From Bacteroidales bacterium (GTDB lineage: Bacteria > Bacteroidota > Bacteroidia > Bacteroidales > F082): DNA of 64,000 nucleotides. Each line of letters starts with the position of its first letter. Position 1 is the first letter of the stretch. The stretch spans positions 1 through 64,000 of the forward strand of contig JAKIVD010000020.1 of the NCBI GenBank assembly GCA_021647205.1, read 5' to 3'. Position numbers and translations under genes: made by a program. Below are positions 45,049 through 54,577 of this stretch, one piece after another. Below the pieces are notes generated by a model. That model was not told where the DNA came from and made no database searches. It saw nothing but the letters and a program-made list of their open reading frames with translations.

Positions 45049-45407
45049 CAAAATGTAAAAGTAGATAAAATTAGGATAAATTTTATTTTGATGCGCCAAC
45101 AAATTTTTGTAGCCGGATAAATAAGCCAATAAGGTTAAGATTGTGCAGGGGACCATACAGACGGGCCGGTTAAACAGCAAGACAAAAAACTTATATTTTT
45201 ATATTCGTTTTGGGGGATAAACACATGCCGGACAATATGCTCCCCCCATAACCAACAGCTAAACCCAACGGTTTATTCTGCGGTTCACAGTCCAACCGGG
45301 CCCAAACTCGGGAATGAATATGTTAAAAACAGAAACAGATTCCGCCGGTTCACTGATAAACAAAGTCAAATTGCACTTATACTTTTATATTTGCCAAAAA
45401 TTTTGAA
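45049..45407. other. Divergent intergenic region, sigma factor / hydrolase
   Basis: A 359-base region without a gene between the divergent sigma factor and hydrolase genes. It holds a TATATTTG box on the plus strand (45386-45393), 15 bases before the hydrolase ATG, and a weak long-loop stem GGGGGA/TCCCCC (45212-45217 with 45241-45246). I see no tRNA, small RNA signature or coding remnant. Confidence 0.5.
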
Positions 45408-46202
45408 ATGGAAAAACAAATTTTATTGCAGGACAAAACCATAAGTTACACACTCAATGGTTCCGGACCCGCGGTTGTCCTTCTGCATGGTTTCCTAGAA
45501 AGCCTGTGCATCTGGAAAGATATGGCAAGCACACTGAAAGCGCATTTTACCGTTGTAAGTGTCGATTTACCGGGCTTTGGGAAAAGTGATGTCCTGGCTT
45601 CAAACCACAGCATGTCGCTGATGGCAGACACGGTCAACCATATTCTGGAAGAAGAAAATATTACGCAATGTGTGATGGCGGGCCATTCGATGGGCGGCTA
45701 CGTCAGCCTCGCTTTTGCAGAAAAGTACCCCGCCAAACTGCAAGGCCTGGTTTTGTTCCATTCGCAGGCAGCAGCAGACGATGCAGAGACAAAAAAGAAC
45801 CGTGACCGTACCATCAGGCTTGTTGAAAATGACCGCAAAAGTTTTATCCATTCTTTCATCCCTTTGCTTTTTGCAGAGGAAAATGTGGACAATTACGGGC
45901 ATGAAATCGAACAACTAGAAATACTTTCGGAACTGGCACCGGTAGAAGGAATTTGTGCTGCCCTGGCGGGGATGCGCGATCGCAACGACCAGCTTTCCCT
46001 GCTAAAAAACATCGATGTGCCGGTGTTTTTTATCATTGGCAAGCAAGACGCAAAGATACCCATGGAAACGGTATTGCCCCAACTCGAAATCCCGAAGAAC
46101 TGTGAAGCGCTGATTCTTGACGGTGTAGGCCACATGGGGTTTATTGAAGCCAGGGAGATGACCTCAAGGGCATTGACACATTTTGTTGAGCGGATGAATT
46201 AA
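45408..46202 (+). CDS. Alpha/beta hydrolase
   Basis: A 264-residue alpha/beta-hydrolase-fold protein. The oxyanion HGF motif is in VVLLHGFLESLCIWKDM, the nucleophile elbow is GHSMGG (Ser), the acid is probably the Asp in IIGKQDAKIP, and the catalytic His is in GVGHMGFIEA. The triad is complete. Substrate cannot be predicted. It lies 25 bases upstream of the TPR membrane protein gene on the same strand and may share its transcript. Confidence 0.88.
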   Translation: MEKQILLQDKTISYTLNGSGPAVVLLHGFLESLCIWKDMASTLKAHFTVVSVDLPGFGKSDVLASNHSMSLMADTVNHILEEENITQCVMAGHSMGGYVSLAFAEKYPAKLQGLVLFHSQAAADDAETKKNRDRTIRLVENDRKSFIHSFIPLLFAEENVDNYGHEIEQLEILSELAPVEGICAALAGMRDRNDQLSLLKNIDVPVFFIIGKQDAKIPMETVLPQLEIPKNCEALILDGVGHMGFIEAREMTSRALTHFVERMN

Positions 46203-46227
46203 AACGTTTTTTTTTGAAGGGTTTGAA

Positions 46228-48309
46228 ATGGGGAAAGGTAAAATAAAAAAAACGGTGCTGCACAAGCGACTGGATGACAGGAAAATGATTGGCTTGTTTA
46301 AAGTTATTTTGGTAGCCATCACCTTTGTTTTATACTACAACACCATATTCAACTTTTTTGCACTGGATGATTATTACATCAATTACCACAACCCGCAAAT
46401 CGTAAAAGGCATTGCCGGAATACCCGAAATTGTCACTTCACTCTATGCCGACGAAAGCGGGCAGACTTTTGGCTACCGTGTTTTGGTCAGAATCAGCTTT
46501 GCCATCGAAAACCAGTTTACGGCCAATTGGAAATACAATCCCTATTTCAGCCATTTAATCAACGTATTGCTATACATTGGCGGGCTGCTGTTGCTGTACA
46601 AAGTGCTGAGACGCTTATTCGGAAACTATTCTGTTTGGTTTCCTTTTCTGGCGATGGTTTTGTTTCTGTCACATCCCACACATACCGAAGTTGTCGCCAG
46701 TTTAAAAAACCGCGATACGCTGCTGAATTTTATTTTTTCTTTTCTCGCTATCTGGCAATTTATCAAATGGGCCGACACGGACAAAAAGAAGTATGTTGTT
46801 TTTGGGATGGTTTACTTTTTTCTGGCCTTGCTGTCCAAAGAAACAGCTATTGCACAACTGGCTGTATTTCCGCTTGTTTTGTATTTTTTTACGGACATTT
46901 CGCCCAAAAGGCTGTTGCGCTTTTCGCTGGTTGCCCTCACAATTACCATCGTGGCGCTTGTTGGCCCCTGGCTGTTTTTGCCCGAGTTCAGCAGGGAAAT
47001 CCGGTTTTTTGAAAACCCCCTGGTTGCCGAACCGAATTTTATGGTCAGGTTGTCCACCTCTTTTTATATCCTGGGATGGTACCTGAAAATGCTGGCCTAT
47101 CCGTATCCGCTTGGTTATTTTTACGGCTACAATATGATTCCCGTTGTGAATTGGGCGAACATCTGGGTCTTGTTGTCGTTTGCAGCTTATATCGGAATGG
47201 CTGTCCTTGCTTTCCTGGGACTGAAGAAAAAAACCGTGCTTTCTTTCATCATCCTGTATTATTTCATCACCATTTCCATGTACGCCAATATTGTTTATCC
47301 GGTTCCCGGAATTGTTGGCGATCGTTTTATGTTTTTTCCTTCCCTTGCTTTTTCACTGGCACTTGTTTTTGTTTTTTTCAAACTGTTTAAGGTAGATGTA
47401 AGCAACAGGAAAATACCCCGTGGGAGGCTCGTCGGTATAGTGGCCCTCACACTGCTGCTGCTGCTGCCCTACGGGCAGTACACCCGCTACCGTAATTACG
47501 AATGGAGGACACAGTTGACACTTTTCCACGCCGACCGTATTCATTTGTTCAACTCGGTGAAAGCCAACGAACTTTATGGGTCAGAACTGATGCAAAAAGT
47601 AAATGTTGAATTGGCCAAACCTGTAAACCCTTTCCACTTTATTGTCAGTATGGTAGACAGTGCGGTGATGCATTACGAACGTGCTGTTGAGCTTGATTCG
47701 TCTCATTACGGAACCTGGAATAATGTGGGTTCTGTTTACGCAAAAATATACGCCAACCAGGCGCTGATCAGAGAAAGAAGTTACCGGAAAAAGAACGAAT
47801 TGGAGAAAGCCGAAAAGGAAAAAAAACTGGCTGAAGAATATTTTGCCAAGGCAGAAAACGCCTTTAAAATGGCCATCCATTTTAAACCCGACTACGGCAG
47901 TGCGTATTTTAACAGGGGTTTTGCCCTTGAATTGCAGGAGAAATATGACTCAGCTATTTACAATTACCGGAAATCGGTCGAAATTGACGGGCCCTACGCG
48001 AAAACACTTTCGCGAATTGCAAATGCCTATTATAAAAACGGGCAACTTGACCTGGCACTCGCCGAAAACAAAAAAATAATCAGGCAGTTCCCCGAAAGTG
48101 ATTTGCCCTATGTAAACCTCGGCAACTATTATTATATGATGGGGGAAACAGAGCAGGCCATCCGGCTCTACGAAAAAGCAATTGAGAAAGGTACGAATCC
48201 GGCAGTGGGCAAATTGCTGTCGGAATATTTCAGCAAGCAGGGAAACAACGCCAAAGCAGCCTATTACCTGCAAAAGTCGAAAGAAGCAACGAAAAAACAA
48301 GAGGATTAA
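46228..48309 (+). CDS. TMTC-like multi-pass membrane protein with TPR repeats
   Basis: A 693-residue protein. About ten transmembrane helices fill residues 22-420. They carry the GT-C-type acidic motif LDDYYINYHN in the first loop and SHPTHTEVVASLKNRDTLLNF, both typical of the TMTC/DUF1736 O-mannosyltransferase-like family. The C-terminus (about 470-690) holds tetratricopeptide repeats, recognisable by GTWNNVGSVYAKIY, GSAYFNRGFALELQEKYDSA and LPYVNLGNYYYMMGETEQA. Probably a glycosyltransferase using polyprenyl-phosphate sugar in the inner membrane (inference). The FabH-like gene follows after 3 bases. Confidence 0.82.
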   Translation: MGKGKIKKTVLHKRLDDRKMIGLFKVILVAITFVLYYNTIFNFFALDDYYINYHNPQIVKGIAGIPEIVTSLYADESGQTFGYRVLVRISFAIENQFTANWKYNPYFSHLINVLLYIGGLLLLYKVLRRLFGNYSVWFPFLAMVLFLSHPTHTEVVASLKNRDTLLNFIFSFLAIWQFIKWADTDKKKYVVFGMVYFFLALLSKETAIAQLAVFPLVLYFFTDISPKRLLRFSLVALTITIVALVGPWLFLPEFSREIRFFENPLVAEPNFMVRLSTSFYILGWYLKMLAYPYPLGYFYGYNMIPVVNWANIWVLLSFAAYIGMAVLAFLGLKKKTVLSFIILYYFITISMYANIVYPVPGIVGDRFMFFPSLAFSLALVFVFFKLFKVDVSNRKIPRGRLVGIVALTLLLLLPYGQYTRYRNYEWRTQLTLFHADRIHLFNSVKANELYGSELMQKVNVELAKPVNPFHFIVSMVDSAVMHYERAVELDSSHYGTWNNVGSVYAKIYANQALIRERSYRKKNELEKAEKEKKLAEEYFAKAENAFKMAIHFKPDYGSAYFNRGFALELQEKYDSAIYNYRKSVEIDGPYAKTLSRIANAYYKNGQLDLALAENKKIIRQFPESDLPYVNLGNYYYMMGETEQAIRLYEKAIEKGTNPAVGKLLSEYFSKQGNNAKAAYYLQKSKEATKKQED

Positions 48310-48312
48310 TCC

Positions 48313-49323
48313 ATGCAAAGCCAAATCAGCAACATCAGTGTTTACCAACCGGAAAACCGGCTGACTAACCAAATGCTACTGGATGAATTTCCCGGGCTGA
48401 AAGTCAGGGAACTCACCCGGTTGACGGGTGTTTATTCAAGGGCCGTCACGGCTGAAAATGAAACCTCCGTTGACATGGCCGTACAGGCAGCCGGACAATT
48501 GTTTGCGAAAAACGGGGTGGAAAAATCAAGCATTGATTTTATCATTTTTTGTTCTGCCGGGGGCGATTACATCACACCGGCATCGGCTTGTGTATTACAG
48601 GACAAACTGGGACTGTCTCACAAGTGTGGCGCGTTTGACATAAACCAGGGGTGCACGGGTTACATTTACGGACTGGGCCTTGCCGACAGTTTGATCAAAG
48701 CCGGAAATGCCAGTAAAATTTTGCTGCTGACCTCAGAAGCCATCACGAAAACCATTCACCCCAAAGACAGGGCCAACCGCGCCATTTTCGGTGATGCGGC
48801 CACCGCTTCAGTGATTGAGGTTTCGACCGGGGTGAGCAAAATGGGGCGCTTTGTTTTTGGAACTGACGGCAGCCGTTTCGACCAGATAATTATTAAACAC
48901 GGCCGCGAACGCTTTCCATTGCCGCAGTTTGCCGAAGCCGATTTTTTGGATGAGTACGGAAATGTGCGCAACCACGCCAGCTTTTACATGAACGGCTCCG
49001 AAGTATTTAATTTTTCGGTGGCCAAAGCACCGGTACTGGTCAACACCCTGTTGGAGCAGTCGGGCCTGGTTCTGGATGATATTAAACTTTTTGTGTTCCA
49101 CCAGGCCAACCGGATTATCCTGGAAACCATCGGGCGAAAACTAAAAATACCGGAGGAAAAAATTATCATCGAGTTGGAAAAGACGGGCAATACCGTTTCT
49201 TCCACCATCCCCATTGCTTTGCAAAAAGCCGTTGAAACCGGCCGCTGCCATCGTGGGGACAAAATCCTGCTTGCAGGCTTTGGTGTTGGCTTTTCGTGGG
49301 GCGGGACGGTCTTAAGTTTTTAA
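48313..49323 (+). CDS. 3-oxoacyl-ACP synthase III (FabH-like)
   Basis: A 336-residue thiolase-fold condensing enzyme with an intact triad: Cys114 (FDINQGCTGYIYGL), His263 (FVFHQANR) and Asn293 (KTGNTVSS). It condenses an acyl-CoA or acyl-ACP with malonyl-ACP. The sequence is more divergent than housekeeping FabH and it stands beside a TPR/glycosyltransferase gene rather than in a plsX-fabH operon. It may therefore be a secondary KASIII paralogue for specialised lipids (inference). It converges with the nucleoside phosphorylase gene. Confidence 0.88.
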   Translation: MQSQISNISVYQPENRLTNQMLLDEFPGLKVRELTRLTGVYSRAVTAENETSVDMAVQAAGQLFAKNGVEKSSIDFIIFCSAGGDYITPASACVLQDKLGLSHKCGAFDINQGCTGYIYGLGLADSLIKAGNASKILLLTSEAITKTIHPKDRANRAIFGDAATASVIEVSTGVSKMGRFVFGTDGSRFDQIIIKHGRERFPLPQFAEADFLDEYGNVRNHASFYMNGSEVFNFSVAKAPVLVNTLLEQSGLVLDDIKLFVFHQANRIILETIGRKLKIPEEKIIIELEKTGNTVSSTIPIALQKAVETGRCHRGDKILLAGFGVGFSWGGTVLSF

Positions 49324-49339
49324 GAACAGAGGTCTCCCT

Positions 49340-49357
49340 CCTTCCCTTTCGGGAAGG
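49340..49357. terminator. Hairpin between convergent genes
   Basis: CCTTCCC and GGGAAGG form a 7-bp stem around loop TTTC, 16 bases after the FabH-like stop and 8 bases before the end of the phosphorylase gene. There is no T-run, so termination activity is uncertain. Confidence 0.4.
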
Positions 49358-49364
49358 TCCGGGC

Positions 49365-50243
49365 TCAAATCTCTGCCACCCTTTCCAGTATTTCCCCAAT
49401 CAATCGCTTCATACTTTTTTTGTAATCCGGGTCAAACGCACCGGTAACCCGGTTGGCAATAATGTTGCACACCGTCAGGGCTTCGTGGCCAAGCATGGCC
49501 GATAGCAGGTACAAAGCAGATGTTTCCATTTCAAAATTGGTCACCTGTTCACCGTCGTATTCAAAACGGCTTGCCCTTTCCGTGATGGTTTTGTCCATCA
49601 CATTCAGCCGCAATTCCCTCCCCTGGGGGGCATAAAAACCCGGCGCGGTAAGGGTAATCCCCTTCCGGTAACCAGGAGCCAGTTTATCGAGCAAAAAGGA
49701 AGATGCTTTCATGGCATAAGGCCTGGGCAGGTTTTCGTCCCACTCCAGTTGGTTGATGAAACTGGCCGTGAATTCCCTGTCCATCACGAAGGGGCCGTCT
49801 TCATAAAAATAAGCCAGTCCGTCAAGGCCAAGTCCGTATGCGGAGGCCAGATAAGAATATTCAACCGGAATGTCCTTTTGGAGTGCCCCCGATGTACCAA
49901 TGCGGATGAGGTTCAGCGAGGTGAGCAGTTCCCGGGGTTCCCGCGTGTTGAAATCAATGTTGAACAAAGCGTCCAGTTCGCTGACAACAATTTCGATATT
50001 GTCAGTCCCCATTCCCGTTGAGACGACGGACAGTCTTTTGCCTTTGTAAGTACCCGTGAACGTATTTATTTCCCGGTTGCTGGATTCTAATTCAACCGTG
50101 TCAAAAAAATCGGCAACGATTTTTGCCCTGCCCGGGTCGCCAACCAGCAAAATGGTTTCGGCCACCTCCCCCGGACTGAGGTTAAGGTGGTAAATCTTTC
50201 CCCCGGCATTTAAAACCAGTTCGGCTTTTTTAATTTCTTTCAT
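49365..50243 (-). CDS. Nucleoside phosphorylase (uridine phosphorylase-like)
   Basis: A 292-residue PNP/UDP superfamily protein. The phosphate-binding ETILLVGDPGRAKIVADFF is near residue 30, STGMGTDNIEIVVSELDAL and LIRIGTSGALQ follow, and the nucleoside-binding TNFEMETSALYLLSAMLGH contains the conserved Met-Glu-Thr. It cleaves a nucleoside with phosphate, probably uridine or a purine nucleoside; the substrate cannot be fixed by eye. It is divergent from cinA. Confidence 0.9.
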   Translation of the reverse strand: MKEIKKAELVLNAGGKIYHLNLSPGEVAETILLVGDPGRAKIVADFFDTVELESSNREINTFTGTYKGKRLSVVSTGMGTDNIEIVVSELDALFNIDFNTREPRELLTSLNLIRIGTSGALQKDIPVEYSYLASAYGLGLDGLAYFYEDGPFVMDREFTASFINQLEWDENLPRPYAMKASSFLLDKLAPGYRKGITLTAPGFYAPQGRELRLNVMDKTITERASRFEYDGEQVTNFEMETSALYLLSAMLGHEALTVCNIIANRVTGAFDPDYKKSMKRLIGEILERVAEI

Positions 50244-50352
50244 GGATTAATTAAATATTTTTGTAAAAATAAAACTAAACCGCTTACCTGGCCGAAAAGC
50301 TTCCTTCAGATCGCATGTAAACAGGTTTTTTTCTGATAAATTAACACAACAA

Positions 50353-51618
50353 ATGAAAGCTGAAATCATCAGCATTGGCGACGAGCTCCTCATCGGGCAG
50401 GTGGTCAACACCAATGCTTCGTGGATGGCTGCCGAGTTGAACACAGCAGGCATCAGGGTCGTACACATCGCATCGGTTGCCGATGAAAAACCGGCCATTA
50501 AAAACGCCCTTGACCAGGCAGCCCGGCGGGCAGATATCATTCTGCTGACCGGCGGGCTGGGCCCTACCAATGACGATATTACAAAAAGTACGCTGGCCGG
50601 GTATTTTGATTCGGGATTTGTTTTTCACCGGCCTACCTTCGAACACATCAGGTCTTTGTTTGCCGCCCGGAACTACCCGCTGACACCCGTCAACAAAAAG
50701 CAGGCCGAGATTCCGGAAAAATGCACGCCCCTGCCCAACCGCAACGGTACGGCGCCGGGCATGTGGTTCGAACAAAACAGTAAAATTTTCATTTCCCTGC
50801 CGGGCGTACCTTTCGAAATGAAACCCCTGATGAACGAGCAGGTCATCCCGCGGCTGCGGGAAAAATTCACACTGCCGCACATTTACCACAAAACCATTAT
50901 GACAACGGGCATGGGTGAATCGTGGCTGGCCGAAAAAATCAAAGCCTGGACCGACAGCCTGCCCTCAAACATCAAGCTGGCCTACCTGCCCCAGCCGGGC
51001 ATTGTGCGGCTGCGCCTTTCGGCAACAGGCAAGGACAGGACAAAGCTCGAAACCGAAGTAAACCGTTATTGCCGCTCCCTGCACGACTACATCCCCAAAG
51101 CCATTTTCGGTTTCGACGATATCACGCTGGAAGAGGCGGTGGGCAGACTGCTGCGGGAAAACAACAGCACCCTTTCCACCGCCGAGAGCTGCACGGGCGG
51201 CTACATTGCCCACCTGATCACCGGCATCGCGGGCAGCTCCGATTATTTCAAAGGAAGCATCGTGGCTTACGCCAACAGCATCAAAACAAATCTGCTGGGC
51301 GTGAGCGAAAAGCTGCTTGAAAGCCACGGCGCGGTCAGCCGCGAGGTGGTGGAAGCCATGGCACTCGGGGCCAGGCAGAAACTGGAATCAGATTTCGCAC
51401 TGGCCACTTCGGGCATTGCGGGCCCCACAGGGGGTACTGCCGAAAAACCCGTGGGTACGGTTTGGATCGCCCTTGCCGGCCCCGGAGGCGTAAAATCCAA
51501 ACTATTTCTTTTTGGTGATCACCGCGGACGAAACATCCGCCGTTCGGCACTGGCAGCACTGAACATGTTGCGGCTGGAACTTTTTAGTCAGGCTTCTGAA
51601 ATGCCTTGTGAAAAATAA
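50353..51618 (+). CDS. cinA: CinA: competence/damage-inducible protein, NMN amidohydrolase
   Basis: A 421-residue two-domain protein. The N-terminal MoCF-like domain has ISIGDELLIGQVVNTNASWM and LTGGLGPTNDD, an ADP-ribose pyrophosphatase in studied homologues. The C-terminal PncC domain contains STAESCTGGYIAHLITGIAG and a SGIAGPTGGT motif, deamidating nicotinamide mononucleotide. Together they recycle NAD by-products. Monocistronic by position, convergent with hemH, 27 bases away. Confidence 0.95.
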   Translation: MKAEIISIGDELLIGQVVNTNASWMAAELNTAGIRVVHIASVADEKPAIKNALDQAARRADIILLTGGLGPTNDDITKSTLAGYFDSGFVFHRPTFEHIRSLFAARNYPLTPVNKKQAEIPEKCTPLPNRNGTAPGMWFEQNSKIFISLPGVPFEMKPLMNEQVIPRLREKFTLPHIYHKTIMTTGMGESWLAEKIKAWTDSLPSNIKLAYLPQPGIVRLRLSATGKDRTKLETEVNRYCRSLHDYIPKAIFGFDDITLEEAVGRLLRENNSTLSTAESCTGGYIAHLITGIAGSSDYFKGSIVAYANSIKTNLLGVSEKLLESHGAVSREVVEAMALGARQKLESDFALATSGIAGPTGGTAEKPVGTVWIALAGPGGVKSKLFLFGDHRGRNIRRSALAALNMLRLELFSQASEMPCEK

Positions 51619-51645
51619 ATCTGTGGAATCCCGTCTAAAATTCGC

Positions 51646-52650
51646 TTAGCAGTTTTTAGTCATTGAAGCCAAAGCATCCACCCAGGGATCAAAATCATTC
51701 AGACTTTCAACGAGCGTAAGTTGTGCTCCGCCGTTCTTTTCAAAATCCTCCCGGAGCTCCGTGCCTAATTCGTGGATGGTCTCAAGACAATCGGTAACGA
51801 ATGACGGACTGACGACCAGCAAGCGTTTTTTGTTTGTTTTCGCCAGTTCCTTCACGACCTCATCGGTAAAAGGTGTTGTCCAGTTTTTGCTGAACCGCGA
51901 CTGAAAACAAACGGTGTATTCATCCTTTTTCAATTGTAAACTGTCAGCCAGCAAGCTTGCGGTTTCGTAACACGAGGCCCTGTAGCAGTATCTGTTTCCC
52001 TCCTGTCGTTTCTCCGAACAGCCCATCGCTGCACAATCAATTCCCTGATGAGATGCATTGACCTGACGGTTGGGCAGGCCGTGAAAGCTCATGATGACAT
52101 GGTCGTAGTTTTTCGGATTGTAAGTATTGATGCGTTGGGAAAAGGACTTAATGAATCCCTCGTGATCGTGAAAGTGGTGAATCATTTTTACTTCGGGAGT
52201 CTGTTTCCACCGGCCAATGATTTCCAGCGCTTTTTCCAGTGTCGATCCGGTGGTTGAAGAAGCATATTGAGGGTAGAGCGGCACAAGGATTATTCTTTCG
52301 GGCTGCTGAACCTTAATCTTGCCGAGTATTGCCTTGAGGGAAGGATTGCCGTAACGCATGGCCATTTCAACAGCGAACACTTTTCCCAGTTTGACTTGCA
52401 AAGCATCACGCAGGCGTTTTGTGTGAATCAGCAAAGGCGAACCCTCTGCAGTCCAGACCGAACGGTACAAAGCAGCGGATTTACGAGACCGGAAAGGAAC
52501 AATCACCAGGTTGACCAGCAGTTTTCTTGCCGGCCACGGGAGGTCAATCACACGGGGGTCGTTTAAAAATGTGGTAAGGTACTTGCGCACATCGCCCGTT
52601 TTCGGGGAATCAGGCGTGCCAAGGTTGATGAGAAGAACCACTGTTTTCAT
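51646..52650 (-). CDS. hemH: Ferrochelatase
   Basis: A 334-residue ferrochelatase inserting Fe2+ into protoporphyrin IX. The INLGTPDSP N-terminus, the catalytic-type His190 in SFHGLP, and YPQYASSTTGS are conserved. Four cysteines at 206, 211, 222 and 227 form a compact C-x4-C-x10-C-x3-C patch, a possible metal or Fe-S site as known in some bacterial ferrochelatases. It is the last gene of the heme operon, 17 bases after the small membrane protein gene. Confidence 0.95.
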   Translation of the reverse strand: MKTVVLLINLGTPDSPKTGDVRKYLTTFLNDPRVIDLPWPARKLLVNLVIVPFRSRKSAALYRSVWTAEGSPLLIHTKRLRDALQVKLGKVFAVEMAMRYGNPSLKAILGKIKVQQPERIILVPLYPQYASSTTGSTLEKALEIIGRWKQTPEVKMIHHFHDHEGFIKSFSQRINTYNPKNYDHVIMSFHGLPNRQVNASHQGIDCAAMGCSEKRQEGNRYCYRASCYETASLLADSLQLKKDEYTVCFQSRFSKNWTTPFTDEVVKELAKTNKKRLLVVSPSFVTDCLETIHELGTELREDFEKNGGAQLTLVESLNDFDPWVDALASMTKNC

Positions 52651-52667
52651 AAGGACCCGAAAATAGA

Positions 52668-53111
52668 TTACCGCCAGATTAAGCCGACACCGGTCGAAGC
52701 TACGATCAGCAGGATGGACAGTCCGAAATAGAACAAAGTATTTTTATGTTTTTTCAGGTCGGAACGCGATTTCCGGATAAATACCCATCCCAACTGCGAA
52801 AGAAACAAGGTAAAGATCATGATGATAAAATGCTCCAACGCCCAGAAGCGAAGCGACATTTGCCTGGTGGCTTCCTCCAGGCTGGAAACGCCATGACCTT
52901 GATCGCCCAAAAAAAAGTAAATCAGAATACCCAAAACCAACTGTATGTACAAAAAAACAAGGAACGCCAACGAATTGTATTTATCGAGTTTGGTGTAGGA
53001 TTTCCGATAGACCCAACCACTGATGGAGCGGTATAAGATGAGTATTGCCAGAATGGTAAAGACTGTGCTGACAATGCCATGAATGCTCATAAATAAATCA
53101 TAAATTTCCAT
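52668..53111 (-). CDS. Uncharacterised four-helix membrane protein in the heme operon
   Basis: A 147-residue integral membrane protein with about four helices (near residues 13-33, 46-66, 88-108, 125-145) and histidines at the helix edges: His10 (SIHG), His73 (QGHG) and His93 (ALEHF). It does not match HemJ, whose motifs are absent, and a HemG-type oxidase is already encoded nearby. Similar small proteins in Bacteroidota are often labelled cytochrome B without evidence. Placement between hemG and hemH suggests a heme- or porphyrin-linked role, for example heme binding or electron transfer from protoporphyrinogen oxidase (inference). Confidence 0.75.
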   Translation of the reverse strand: MEIYDLFMSIHGIVSTVFTILAILILYRSISGWVYRKSYTKLDKYNSLAFLVFLYIQLVLGILIYFFLGDQGHGVSSLEEATRQMSLRFWALEHFIIMIFTLFLSQLGWVFIRKSRSDLKKHKNTLFYFGLSILLIVASTGVGLIWR

Positions 53112-53215
53112 CGTGTATAATTTTTAAGATGACCATTTTTTCAAATGGCTGCTGTTTAATTTCCCGGTTAAAGATTGGTTTTAACCTTTCCGGCTATGCA
53201 TCAAAGCCATTCGTT

Positions 53216-54577
53216 TCAGATTTGGTTTGCGATCATTTTTCCCTGTTTAATCCTGTCGGCCATGCCGATGCCATCGCGGATATTTCCCGCCAGAATCAAT
53301 CCGGGAAACGATTTTTCAAGCAATTCGATGGATGCATACCGGGCCTGACTGTCGGCACGGTACTGGGGAATGGCTTTGGCGTGCCGCATAATTTTCAATA
53401 AATCCGGATCGAAAGCCTCCAGTTCGAGTAAATCTTTCAGTTCCCTTTCAACGAGTTTTTTAATGGCTTCGTCATCCAGTTCACAGAGTTCCTGACGCCT
53501 GACGCCGCCAACAAAAACAGTCATCAGTGCACCGTTTTTAGGCGCCCGGTCCTGAAAGAGGCTCGACATAAACATGATGCCCAGAATATCTCTCTTTTCG
53601 CGGTGAGGAATTAAAGCACCAAAAGCGTCCAGTGGCCGCCCCTTCCAGTTTTTAAATCCAATGGCAACCTCAACAACGCGGGTGTAGTGCAGTTTTTCGA
53701 TCTGTGCGAGATTTTCTTTAGTAATAAAAGGAAACAAATCCCTGAGTGCGTAGGCCCCTACCGTACTTACAACTTTTCCGGCCTGAATTTCAAGGGGGGA
53801 ACCCTCAGCATTTATCCCTTTTAACAAATACCCGTTCTGGTTTTTCTCAATCCTTATATTTTGTACGCCCGGCAGGCATTTTACAGGTCCGGCCGATTTT
53901 TGAAGTGCCCTGACAAAATTTGACAACCCGCCTTTCACCGAAAATATTTTCCCGCTGGCCTTTTTGGTTTCAGGATCTTTTTCTTTTCTTTTTTTCTTGA
54001 TGGCCCCACCGATGAAACTCCCGTATTCCTGTTCGAGATTGTACAATTTGGGCAGGGCATATTTGGGCACAAGCTGCGCCGGGTCGCCGGCATAAATTCC
54101 AAGGATAAAAGGATCGACAGCGTAATTTAAAAAGCTTTCACCCATGCGCCGCTTTACCAGGTCGGCCAGGCTTTCATCGGGGTTGGTACCGCGAGCCCTG
54201 AAAGGTTCGCCCAGCAAACGAAACTTGTCTTTCCAGGTAAACAGGGGTGTGGTGATGCCGCCAACCAAGCCGGCAGGAAGCGCAACCCATTTCCCATTCT
54301 TCAAAACGTATCTTTTTTCCGCTTTTTCGTCAGCCAGTTCGAGGGTCATCAAATCTTTAAGGTCATCAAAAAGATCGGCCACTTCGGGATGAGAAATGAC
54401 ACCGGTATTGGGTCCTGTTTCGTAGGTGAAGTCATTTTCGTGTGCCGTGCCGATGACCCCTCCGGCCTCAGCCTTTTTATCAACCACAAGAAAATCACGG
54501 TTCTTTTGTGCCAGGTAGTGGGCGCAACTTAAGCCTGTGAGGCCTGCTCCTATGATGAGAACATCAGTATTAAGCAT
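53216..54577 (-). CDS. hemG: Protoporphyrinogen oxidase (FAD-dependent, HemY type)
   Basis: A 453-residue flavoprotein with the FAD motif LIIGAGLTGLSCAHYLAQK at the N-terminus, GPNTGVISHPEVADLFDDL, and the C-terminal PGLILAGNIRDGIGMADRI. It oxidises protoporphyrinogen IX to protoporphyrin IX, usually with O2 as acceptor in this family. Its start codon is the base next to the hemN stop, so they are coupled. This is the TIGR00562-type enzyme, unrelated to the E. coli flavodoxin-like HemG. Confidence 0.93.
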   Translation of the reverse strand: MLNTDVLIIGAGLTGLSCAHYLAQKNRDFLVVDKKAEAGGVIGTAHENDFTYETGPNTGVISHPEVADLFDDLKDLMTLELADEKAEKRYVLKNGKWVALPAGLVGGITTPLFTWKDKFRLLGEPFRARGTNPDESLADLVKRRMGESFLNYAVDPFILGIYAGDPAQLVPKYALPKLYNLEQEYGSFIGGAIKKKRKEKDPETKKASGKIFSVKGGLSNFVRALQKSAGPVKCLPGVQNIRIEKNQNGYLLKGINAEGSPLEIQAGKVVSTVGAYALRDLFPFITKENLAQIEKLHYTRVVEVAIGFKNWKGRPLDAFGALIPHREKRDILGIMFMSSLFQDRAPKNGALMTVFVGGVRRQELCELDDEAIKKLVERELKDLLELEAFDPDLLKIMRHAKAIPQYRADSQARYASIELLEKSFPGLILAGNIRDGIGMADRIKQGKMIANQI

